NCBI GenBank assembly: GCA_023150835.1 | Contig: JAKLKB010000061.1 | Span: 1 to 35,254, forward strand | Origin: Myxococcota bacterium | GTDB taxonomy: Bacteria > Myxococcota_C > UBA6777 | Length of the DNA stretch: 35,254 nucleotides | Reading direction: 5' to 3' | Part shown: positions 24,516-32,600 of the stretch, in pieces | Layout of the letters: each line of letters opens with the position of its first letter | Position numbering within the stretch: position 1 is the stretch's first letter | Made by a program: the position numbers and the translations under genes | Notes under the pieces: model-generated | Seen by the model: the letters and a program-made list of their open reading frames with translations, nothing else | The model's database searches: none | Told to the model about the DNA's origin: nothing

Positions 24516-25274
24516 TCAGGCGGTGTGTTTGTGTTCGAGGGTGTGGTGTGAGGATTGTTTTCCACGAGCATTCCAGTCGAGGATCAGGAAAAAGACGATC
24601 ATCAAGATAAAGGCCGCAGCAGCGATGGGAAGCCAAAAGATATCTTGGTGGGGAGGGATGGCAAGGATGCGCTCACCAAAGCGCTTGACGTAGGCATCCA
24701 AGATCTGCTTGTCGGTATGGCCTGCGACGATGCGCTTTTTGAGGTCCAGTTTGATCTGATCGGAGGCAGGGCTGGGGTGCATGGAGACGGGTTGTACCCA
24801 ACAGCAAGGAGCGATGATCAACGTGAGCAGGTGCTGATAACGCCGAAGTTGGGCAGCATTGAGGGTGGGCGCATCTTCGGCCTTTTTGGGGGCGGAAGAG
24901 GCTGTCAGCGAGTCTGGGTTGTGGCTGGGGGGGGGCGCGTTGGTGGGCACCGAAGGAACGGGGCTTTGTGTGGATGGCGTGTTGTTTTGTGTCGAAGGTT
25001 CGGTTTTTTGTGCGGATGATGGGTTGCTTTGTGCCGAAGGTTCGGTTTTTTGTGCGGATGAAGTGTTGTTTTGTGCGGAAGGAGCGGCAGAAGATGATGC
25101 TGTGGTGGAGGGGAGAGGGATGGGTTGGAGGCGTGACCATCGCGGTGCGGGTGGCTTGCGTGGTGCGGGTGTGGTGGTGGTCGGTGGTGCTGCGTGAAGT
25201 GTGTGGGCAGCGCAAAGCAAGGCCACCGCGAGGAGGGGTTGAAGAGATCGTTGCAATGTCGGGAGTGCGGGCAT
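24516..25274 (-). CDS. CcmH-like cytochrome c biogenesis protein with a CCW motif
   Basis: A 252-aa protein. The signal peptide (MPALPTLQRSLQPLLAVALL to HTLHA) is followed by a Ser/Gln/Thr/Pro linker of about 100 residues with a 14-residue repeat (SAQKTEPSAQSNPS type). The CcmH/NrfF-like domain starts near residue 145: IIAPCCWVQPV, SDQIKLDLKKRIVAGHTDKQ and ILDAYVKRFGERILAIPP. Classical CcmH has LRCxxC; here the two cysteines are adjacent (C157, C158), a variant I associate with deltaproteobacterial homologues. A single membrane segment (FWLPIAAAAFILMIVFFLIL) and a short basic tail close the protein. CcmH reduces apocytochrome c cysteines before haem attachment. ATG 25274 has AGGAG 8 nt upstream; the TlpA-like gene ends 44 bp upstream, so they are probably co-transcribed. 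Confidence 0.8.
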   Translation of the reverse strand: MPALPTLQRSLQPLLAVALLCAAHTLHAAPPTTTTPAPRKPPAPRWSRLQPIPLPSTTASSSAAPSAQNNTSSAQKTEPSAQSNPSSAQKTEPSTQNNTPSTQSPVPSVPTNAPPPSHNPDSLTASSAPKKAEDAPTLNAAQLRRYQHLLTLIIAPCCWVQPVSMHPSPASDQIKLDLKKRIVAGHTDKQILDAYVKRFGERILAIPPHQDIFWLPIAAAAFILMIVFFLILDWNARGKQSSHHTLEHKHTA

Positions 25275-25318
25275 TGTGGGGTCTCCTATCCGCAGAGATC
25301 GAACGGATGCGGGTGCGT

Positions 25319-26245
25319 TCAATGAGGTCGGCTGGTTGGTGCGTTGGGGGCGCGTTGTAGAGCAGGAGCGGGTCTTGGTGTGGGGTCGTGTTGCAGGGCG
25401 GGTGCGATCTGGGGTTGGTTTGGCGCGTGTTGCAGCGTGGGTGCGGAGGGACGAGAAGCAGAACCGTGTTGCAGCGTGGGTGCGGAGGGGCGAGAAGCAG
25501 AACCGTGTTGCAGCGTGGGTGCGGAGGGACGAGAAGCAGACATGGGTTGTGTGGCGTGTAAGGGCGGTGGTGTGGGCTGTTTGGGAGCGGGGGAAGAGGT
25601 GGGAGGGTGTTTTTTCGACTTGAGTTTTTGGATGAGTTGGCGGAGGGCGTTGTCGGAGAGACCGCCCGTTGCGTAATGAGCGACGCGGGCATCGGGTCCG
25701 ATCACGACGAGGCTAGGGAGGACACGGATCTTGAATTGCGCGGAAGCGCGGGGTCCGATGTGATGGTAGGCCCATTCGTTTTGGGGGATCTTGTATTTGG
25801 TGAGGAAGGTTTGAAGTTCGCTGGTGGGCATTTGGAGATCGGTGCTGACGAGAAGGGATTGGATGCCTTGTTCTTGGAGAAGTTTGGCGCGTTTGGAGGC
25901 GCTTGCAAGGCCACGGATGCAGGTGGGACACCATGTGGCCCAAAAGTGCAGGACAGTGATCTTGCCTTGGAGAGTGGGCTTCCATTTTTTGGCTTTGTGG
26001 ACATCGATGAGGACAAAGCGTGGGGCTTGAGCGCCTTTGGGGATGGAGGGTTTGGGTTGGTTGAACATCCGAAATGCGACAAGGGCGAGTAGAACAAGGA
26101 TCAAGAAGTTGAGCATGGAGCCGGCAGGATCGCGGCGTTGTGGTCCTTGTGACGAAGAAGTCCCGTTGCGGCTGTGTTTGCGCGAGGCGCGTGGGGAGGC
26201 ATCGGGTTCATCGTGAGGCAAGGGGCGAGCTTGTTTGGGTGACAT
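25319..26245 (-). CDS. Membrane-anchored TlpA/CcmG-like thioredoxin with repetitive C-terminal tail
   Basis: A 308-aa protein. Residues 1-43 are polar and basic (cytoplasmic side), residues 44-61 are one membrane segment, and residues about 70-200 form a TlpA/DsbE-type thioredoxin domain in the periplasm: VLHFWATWCPTC with C106 and C109, a VSTDLQMP strand and the cis-Pro segment RVLPSLVVIG. The tail (about 215-308) is Pro/Ser/Ala/Gln-rich with three copies of SASRPSAPTLQHG. With the following CcmH-like gene it resembles the CcmG-CcmH pair that handles thiols in cytochrome c maturation; other ccm genes are not in the window. ATG 26245 follows GAGGACCACC. It begins 18 bp after the adenosine deaminase stop, suggesting one transcript. 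Confidence 0.83.
   Translation of the reverse strand: MSPKQARPLPHDEPDASPRASRKHSRNGTSSSQGPQRRDPAGSMLNFLILVLLALVAFRMFNQPKPSIPKGAQAPRFVLIDVHKAKKWKPTLQGKITVLHFWATWCPTCIRGLASASKRAKLLQEQGIQSLLVSTDLQMPTSELQTFLTKYKIPQNEWAYHHIGPRASAQFKIRVLPSLVVIGPDARVAHYATGGLSDNALRQLIQKLKSKKHPPTSSPAPKQPTPPPLHATQPMSASRPSAPTLQHGSASRPSAPTLQHGSASRPSAPTLQHAPNQPQIAPALQHDPTPRPAPALQRAPNAPTSRPH
25428..25544 (-). repeat. 39-bp tandem repeat, three copies, inside the TlpA-like gene
   Basis: Units start at 25428, 25467 and 25506, exactly 39 bp apart, and are nearly identical. They encode the 13-residue repeats in the protein tail and keep the frame. Confidence 0.88.
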
Positions 26246-26263
26246 GGTGGTCCTCTGTGTGGG

Positions 26264-27499
26264 TTATTCTTCGGAGCGGATGCCGTGTTTGCGTTCGACG
26301 GACTCGTAGAAGTCGATCATTTGGCGGACATACGCTCGTTTTTCGATATACGATTGAGGGAAAAAACTACGCTTAAACCCGTAGATGACGATATTGCGGA
26401 GTTGGTGAGGGGTGAGGTCAAAGTGTTCGGCGGCGAGTTGAACTTCGTTGCTGACGCTGGTGTTGGAGATGGTGCGGTTGTCGGTGCAAAGGGTCACGCT
26501 GAGTTTGGCGTCGAGCATTTTTCGGAAGTTGTGATCGGCGATGCTGGTGAGTTCGGGCATGGTTTGGAGATTGCTGGTCAAACAAACTTCGATGGTGATA
26601 CGGCGTTCGGCGATAAACTGGGCGAGTTGTTTGATGTAAAGTTCGCGGTCAAGGATGCGTTCATTTTGGATGCGGTCGGCGCTGAAGAGGTGGTAGCAAT
26701 GACCGATGCGATCAGCGTGGAGGGTGGTGATCGCTTGGAAGATGCTTTCAGGGCCGAAGGCTTCGCCTGCGTGGACGGTTTTGCTGAGGAAGTGGCGATG
26801 GACGTAGCGGTAGGCTTCGACGTGATCGTCGGCGGGGTATCCGTCTTCTTGTCCGGCGAGATCGAAGCCGACGATGGGGATGCCTTCATCGCGTTTGATC
26901 GCGACGATGGCTTCGGCGAGAGAGTTGGAGGCGAGGCTATAGAGGCGGGGGGTGGCGGTGTAGGTGTGGACATCATTAAAACGGCGGAAGTACTCGGAGA
27001 AGTTTCGTGTAAACATCCGCATGGCGCAAGTGATGATGCCGTATTCAAAGGGGGGTTCTTTGCCATCGCGGATATCGGGGAAGTTGTTGAATTCTTTTTT
27101 GGCTTTGGCGAGTCCAGCGTTCACATGGCGGAGGACTTGGGCCATATTGAGTCCGGGGCGGCTGTGGAGTTGGGGAGCGAAACGGACTTCGATGTAGCGG
27201 ACGCCTTCGGTAAAGTTATCGCAAGCGAGTTCATAGGCGCAACGTTCGAGGGCTTCGCCTGTTTGGAGCACAGCGACGGTGTATTGAAAGCCGCTCAAGT
27301 ATTCGCCGAGGTGGGCGTATCGGGCTTTGAAGACGGTTTCTTTGAGTCCGTCTTCGGTGTACGAAGGGAGGGGGACTTTTTGTTCTTGGGCGAGTTCGAT
27401 CAGGGTTTTGATGCGGATGGAACCGTCGAGATGGAGATGAAGATCCGTTTTGGGGATCTCGCGGATAAATTCGGGGGTAAGCTGGTTATTTTTGGTCAT
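26264..27499 (-). CDS. add: Adenosine deaminase
   Basis: A 411-aa zinc enzyme of the amidohydrolase superfamily converting adenosine to inosine in purine salvage. Zinc and catalytic motifs are visible: KTDLHLHLDGS (HxH), TVHAGE, DRIGHCYHL and VTLCTDNRTISNTSVSNE with the metal-binding Asp, plus the substrate loop GFDLAGQED. Some length above the 330-350 aa norm comes from inserts in the N-terminal half. ATG 27499 has GAGG 7 nt upstream; the track-like TTG one codon earlier is less likely. It heads a run of four closely spaced minus-strand genes (gap of 18 bp to the TlpA-like gene), though a functional tie to thiol chemistry is not evident. A long antisense frame over this gene is a shadow. Confidence 0.93.
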   Translation of the reverse strand: MTKNNQLTPEFIREIPKTDLHLHLDGSIRIKTLIELAQEQKVPLPSYTEDGLKETVFKARYAHLGEYLSGFQYTVAVLQTGEALERCAYELACDNFTEGVRYIEVRFAPQLHSRPGLNMAQVLRHVNAGLAKAKKEFNNFPDIRDGKEPPFEYGIITCAMRMFTRNFSEYFRRFNDVHTYTATPRLYSLASNSLAEAIVAIKRDEGIPIVGFDLAGQEDGYPADDHVEAYRYVHRHFLSKTVHAGEAFGPESIFQAITTLHADRIGHCYHLFSADRIQNERILDRELYIKQLAQFIAERRITIEVCLTSNLQTMPELTSIADHNFRKMLDAKLSVTLCTDNRTISNTSVSNEVQLAAEHFDLTPHQLRNIVIYGFKRSFFPQSYIEKRAYVRQMIDFYESVERKHGIRSEE

Positions 27500-27909
27500 C
27501 AAATATCCTCGTGTTGGGTTCGAGAGGGCGAAGATTCTGCCTGTTGGGGAGCGGGGTGCATTGTGCGCGATGACAAGCGAAGGCAGGCAGAACGAAGCGT
27601 GAGTGTTGCAGGGATAGCGTTCAAATTGACCGAAGCATCGGGTCTTTTCGGCTTTTGATCAAAGGCTTTGCCCGCGCCGTAGATTAAATTCGGTGTATTA
27701 TGGGGCGGGGGGGATCGAAGCGCAAGGCCATCAAAAAAGAACAGCGAGCAAGAGACAAGGGACGCGATCGAAAGACTTGACCTGTGGAGGGTTTTGCGAA
27801 AAGATGGCCGATAACGCAAATCAAAGGCTCCAAGAAGGCAGCCCAACGTGTCGAGCAAGCCGTCGGGTTGGGGTTCAAAGGCAGCACAACAGGAAGGGAA
27901 TGGATTACG
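27500..27909. other. Divergent intergenic region (410 bp)
   Basis: It separates add from the TPR-protein gene. It holds one short very basic frame at 27700-27780. A minus-strand frame of 119 codons ends in TGA overlapping the add start (TGATG), but lacks features of a real protein. I see no clear promoter or hairpin. Confidence 0.4.
27700..27780 (+). CDS. Possible small basic peptide (26 aa)
   Basis: The ATG at 27700 opens a 26-residue frame that is extremely basic (GSKRKAIKKEQRARDKGRDR) and ends in TGA. No ribosome site is visible. A leader peptide or small nucleic-acid-binding peptide is conceivable, but chance is equally likely. Confidence 0.15.
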   Translation: MGRGGSKRKAIKKEQRARDKGRDRKT

Positions 27910-28464
27910 ATGTCAGCGAGAAGATGGTGTTTGTGGGTGGTTTGTAGCGTGGGGTTGTTGTGTGGGATCCGCTCGGTGGCATGGGCTGAAACGGAAAAAG
28001 AAAAAGAAGCCCGCGACAAGATGATCAAAGAAAAAGCTCAGCAAGACGAGCTTTTTGATGTGAACTTTATGAAGGTGTATCGTGAAGCCCAAATCAAATT
28101 CATCCAGCAATCTTATGATCAAGTGATCGGGATGACGCAAAACTTGTTGCGGATGCGCAAGTCCGCACGTGCGATGTTTTTGATGGCGACCGCTTACAAG
28201 GCCAAGGGGCTTTATCCCCGCGCCATCGACCTTTTCCAACAAGCCGCAGGGACGTTCGACGACAAGAGCCAATTTTACGAAAAAGCGCAGTCTCTGTACA
28301 ATGTTGCGTTTTGTTATGAACTCTCGAAGAATCGGGCGCAAGCGATCTCTGGTTGGCAGCTTTATATCAACTTTGCTAACAATTATCCCCAAGAATCCGC
28401 CAGTGTCGCCTTTGCTCGCGCTCGCATCGAGCTACTCAACAGCATCAAAGACAAAGCCCCCTGA
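27910..28464 (+). CDS. Exported TPR-like protein
   Basis: A 184-aa protein with a signal peptide (MSARRWCLWVVCSVGLLCGI, cleavage after VAWA) and no lipobox at the cleavage site. A charged helical segment (Glu/Lys-rich) comes first, then about three TPR-like helical pairs between residues 55 and 180: the pattern FMKVYREAQIKFIQQSYDQV, ARAMFLMATAYKAKGLYPRA, YNVAFCYELSKNRAQAISGW. It resembles the periplasmic repeat part of YbgF/CpoB-like or outer-membrane assembly scaffolds without a specific match. ATG 27910 follows GGAAGGGAATGG; an in-frame opening to 27784 would bury the signal peptide and was rejected. It is convergent with the gene ending at 28541. Exact role unknown. Confidence 0.72.
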   Translation: MSARRWCLWVVCSVGLLCGIRSVAWAETEKEKEARDKMIKEKAQQDELFDVNFMKVYREAQIKFIQQSYDQVIGMTQNLLRMRKSARAMFLMATAYKAKGLYPRAIDLFQQAAGTFDDKSQFYEKAQSLYNVAFCYELSKNRAQAISGWQLYINFANNYPQESASVAFARARIELLNSIKDKAP

Positions 28465-28540
28465 TTTGTTTGCTGTGTTTTTTGGATCGCCGTAGGAGGG
28501 AGGGAGTAGGTCAAGACATCCGATGGTTGGGAGCCTCGGA

Positions 28541-29470
28541 TCAATCGCCGTAGGAAGGGGGGGCAGGGGAGTAGCGAGAAGGCGGAAAATAGGGAGGTGT
28601 GTGAGGGGGAGGGATGATGATCGGGCGTGGTCGGTAGTGGTAGGGACGGCAGTAACGTGTAAAGATGCCGGTGTTTTGGAAGCCTGCGCAATTGTTGTAG
28701 CGGAGGGCGAGTTGCCATGTGGGGGCCATCGAAGCGCGGCGGAAGGTGGTAAAGACAGAAGGGGCGTGTTGGTGCTCGCCATAAGCGGTGCCAAGGCCGG
28801 GCTGATGTGGGGGGCGGAAGGGGCGTCGCCAGCGGTGGTAGGGCATACCTGCTGCGGATTTGGCGCGAGAGGGAGCGGGTTCGCGGTCGGCGTCTCGGGT
28901 TGCAGGTTGTCGTTGTTCTTCGGCGCGTCCGTCGTGTGCGCCGCGACGGAAGGGGACAGGATGCGGGTGTGGGATATAGGCGATGGGTTGGTGTTCACGG
29001 AAGACAGAGACACGGATCGAGCCGATGTCGTAGAGCGGACCGCCCATCCTTGCGGCATAAGAAGACGATATCGAGGAGAAACGGAAAGCTGCCACGCTGT
29101 GCTGACTGGTGCGAAAGCCCGTGATATCGACATAAGCATACGGGTTCAGCACGTACCCGCGATGGATATCGGGGCGTGTGGGTTGCCCGTTGATCACATC
29201 GCGTCCGTCCACAGCAGTCACGACTTCGATGCGTTGGTTGGTGAGGTTGCGGATCAAGATCGAGTAGGGTTGTCCGCGTCGTCCAAGCACGAATATCTGG
29301 CCGTGATGCCAGAAGTGAGGGAGGGAGCTTCCGTGACTGCGCAGTTGCACGCTTACCGCTCCAAGGGAGACTTCGCCTCCGCTGCCTGCGATCCGTGCGG
29401 TGGCACAGCCAAGTTGAGGCCAAAAAAGCAAGGTGCCTGTGAACAAAAAGAAACGTAAGAGTGTTGACAT
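28541..29470 (-). CDS. Exported protein of unknown function with a conserved N-terminal domain
   Basis: A 309-aa protein. A signal peptide (MSTLLRFFLFTGTLLFWPQL) ends near LGC, so it may be a lipoprotein although the lipobox is imperfect. Residues about 45-155 form a beta-rich domain seen as 'hypothetical' in many proteobacteria: YSILIRNLTNQRIEVVTAVD with GRDVINGQ, HRGYVLNPYAYVDITGFRTS and AAFRFSSISSSYAARMG, then IGSIRVSVFRE. The remaining half is Pro/Arg/His/Tyr-rich and probably disordered, ending in PPPHTPPYFPPSRYSPAPPS. ATG 29470 has GGAG about 11 nt upstream. It is divergent from the giant gene at 29635 across 164 bp. No enzyme motif is visible. Confidence 0.7.
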   Translation of the reverse strand: MSTLLRFFLFTGTLLFWPQLGCATARIAGSGGEVSLGAVSVQLRSHGSSLPHFWHHGQIFVLGRRGQPYSILIRNLTNQRIEVVTAVDGRDVINGQPTRPDIHRGYVLNPYAYVDITGFRTSQHSVAAFRFSSISSSYAARMGGPLYDIGSIRVSVFREHQPIAYIPHPHPVPFRRGAHDGRAEEQRQPATRDADREPAPSRAKSAAGMPYHRWRRPFRPPHQPGLGTAYGEHQHAPSVFTTFRRASMAPTWQLALRYNNCAGFQNTGIFTRYCRPYHYRPRPIIIPPPHTPPYFPPSRYSPAPPSYGD

Positions 29471-29634
29471 GGTTTGTATTTCTCCGCATAGAGTGGTATC
29501 CAAAACTGCCTCGTCTTATACGAACGCTCAACAAAAAAGATCTTTACAGGGGTCGAGCCAAAAATTGTGCGGGTGGTGTGCGCCTCTCGAAGTCCGCGGT
29601 TGAGCGCGTTGTGCAACGTGTTAGGAAAAGCAAG

Positions 29635-32600
29635 ATGGAAAACCAAAATCTGGGTGGCTCGGTGTCGTCGTTCTCATCGTTGGAGATCTGTGGCTTGTGC
29701 GGCCATGCAAACCCGCTGGATCAGCGGTTTTGCGGTCAATGTGGTGCGGAATTAAAGGCGTATCTCCAACGGATGCGGGAAGTTCAGCGTGGGACGCAAG
29801 AAGGCCCCCAGATCCAAGTGACCTTTTTGTACGGCGTGTTTGGGGAGTCCGAGGGAGGCGTTCGAGACGCCGAGACGTTGGACAAGCTGCGCAAGCGGTT
29901 GATGGGGCGTTTTCGTTTGGTGGTGACAGAGCGAGGAGCCAAGTTCGAAGACATGGGGCGCGGTCGTTTTAGTGCGACGTTGGGGATTCAAGATCCGACC
30001 GAAGAAGATCCACTTGACGCGGTGACGTTGGGGTTGAAGCTGCTGCGCTTGTCTGCGGTGGCTCCGCAACTTCCGCCGCTACGCCTTGCTGCAACGACGG
30101 GGCGCATCGCGAAGGCGTCCATTGAAAAGCCTTTGGCCCAAGAACAAGACGCCGAAGAGATCGTGGGTGGGCATGGCCTATTGCGCCTTGCAAGTAAGGT
30201 GGTTTGGCATTGTCCTGTGGGTGGTTTGCTGGTGGATGGTCTGACCTATCGGATGATCCGAGACACCCATCGCTGCAAGCGATTTCGTTTGGGCGGCGGG
30301 GTGCTGTCTTCGACCGCCTTTTATGAGGTGGAAAGCTCGGTCGATGCGGCGGGTGCATCCTACGATCCTCCGCTGGTTGGGCGAGATCGCGAGATGGCGC
30401 GGATGGTGCGCGTGTTCGAGCGCGTCGAAGTGGGAGAGGGGCCGATCTTTTTTACGCTGACAGGAGAACTGGGGATTGGAAAGACGCGCTTGTTGACGGC
30501 GTTTCAACAGCAGATCTCTGGTCGGGCGATGCTGTTTCGCAACCCCCGTGAGCGCCGTCGAATCGACCGATGGCGTCGCACTCCTTACTCCTATTTTGCC
30601 GAGATCTTGCGGGCCTTTTTCGAGATCTACGAAAACGAAGAGGACGAACTCAGCCGCCAAAAACTGGTGCAAGGGATCTTGAGTACCACCACCGAACAAA
30701 GTGATGGCCGCTTGCGCGAAATGACCCATCTGATCGGGCTTTTGTGCCAAGTCGACTTTCCAGACTCCCCCTACATCGACGCCGAACGCGAAGATCCCAC
30801 TCAACTCGAACGCCGCGCTTTTACGGCCCTCACCAACTATCTTGAACGCGCTGCAACCCGCCGCCCCATCGTCTTTTTGCTCGACAACTTGTATTCGGCG
30901 GATACTTCCTCGATCCGCTTGTTGAAGCATCTTGCCCAGTATCTCGAAAGCGCGCCTGTCTTGTTTGTGTGTGCTTCGCGCAGCTCGCTGTTGGCGCAGC
31001 TTGAAGAAGAAGCCTCGCTGATCTTGCCGGGTGAACGGCTGACTTTGCGCCCACTTTCCGAAGAGGCCGCTCGCAAGATGCTCAGCAGCCTTTTGCCTGA
31101 GCGCGCCCAACTTTCTCAAGACGCGATCACTCGGGTCTTGTCGATCGCCGAAGGCAATCCCTTCTTTTTGCGTGAGTGCTTGCGTGATCTCCATGAACAA
31201 GGTCTGTCCGCGCTGACCGCAGAAGGGGGGGCCGATCAGATCGATATCCCGGGAAGCATCGAAGGCATCTTGCAAGCGCGGATATCTCGACTGCAACCCG
31301 ATGAGCGCGATATCTTACAAAAGGCCGCTGTTTTCGGTAAAAGCTTTTGGCGCGGCGGCGTCGAGATGTTGTTGCGCTACGAAGGCGAGATCAAACCCGG
31401 ATGGCGCGTGGCCGATGGAGTGCTGCTTGATCGCGACGATGACGCCGAAGATATCTTGACGCGCCTAGAAGCCCAAGGCGTCGTCCAGATGAATCATGCC
31501 ACCACCTTCGACGGCGAGGCGCAGTACAGTTTTGTCCCGAGCCTGCTTCAAGAACTGGTCTACCAAGAACTCCCCGAAAAGCTATTGCCTGCCTACCATC
31601 GACTCGCTGCGCAATGGTTGGAACTGGTCGCCCGCAACAAACACCAAGATCTCGGTGCAGATATCGCCCATCATCTGGAGCTTGGCGAACTTTCCTCGCG
31701 TGCGGCGTTGTACTGGCTTGAACTCGGCCAGCGCGCAGTCAAGGCTTTTTCCCTTGATTCCGCCATCGAATACCTCGAAAAAGCCCTGAAACATCTCGAT
31801 GGGACGCTTTCACATAAGCGCGTCGAAGGCTTGCGCTCCCTCGCCGAAGCCCACCTCCAACAAGGCCGTTATCCCGAGTCTATGCGCTGCTTTGAACAAT
31901 TGTTGAGCTTGTCTTGGCAGATGGGGCAACGCGTCCTTGCTGCCGAAGTCTACACCCGCATGGGATGGGTCGCCTTTTTGATGCGAGACTTTGACAAGTC
32001 CCTCGATCTGCTCAAAAACGGCCATTGTTTGCACCAAGAAAGCGACTACATCCGAGGCGTCGCAATGGCGCTTTCGCACATGGGAAAAGTCTACACCGTC
32101 TTGGGCGATTACGTTCAGGCCCGTCTCTACCTTCAAGAAGCCTTGGATATCCGACGCCAACTTGAACACGCAGGAGACCTTGCTTGGACGCTCAACGATG
32201 TCGGCAACCTGTATTTTGAACAAGGCGAACTGGCCGAAGCGCGGCGCTATCACCAAGAGTCGTTGGAGATCCGCCGCCGACTCGGACATACCCCGCAGCT
32301 TTTGCAGTCGATGAATAACCTTGCGCTGCTGCATGTCGCCCGTGGCGATTATGATGCCGCACTCTCCGAGCTTTTGGATATCTTGGAACTGGCCGAAAAA
32401 ACCGGCGATAAACTGGCCTTGGCGGTGGTCTTGGCAAACTTGGGCGAAGTCTACCTCTTACAAGGCGAATTGAATGCTTCCGCTCAACATCTCGAACGCG
32501 CCATCCAGACCGCAGGAAAGCTCAGCGATACCCTGATCTTGGCGGAGTGTTATCGGTTGTATGGTGAACTGGCCTTGGAGCGCGAAGCCCCCTTGGTTGC

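Noticed and set aside
26285-27658. 457-codon plus-strand frame
   Set aside because: It is antisense to adenosine deaminase; Asp/Glu/Gly/Val/Phe-rich composition is what reversed coding DNA of this gene would give.
27499-27858. 119-codon minus-strand gene coupled to add (TGATG overlap)
   Set aside because: It has no ribosome site, no recognisable motif and an irregular composition; it is more likely leader DNA of add.
29512-29560. Further family A copy
   Set aside because: CTTATACGAA and a short A-tract resemble the left end, but there is no hairpin core or second terminal repeat, so similarity may be chance.
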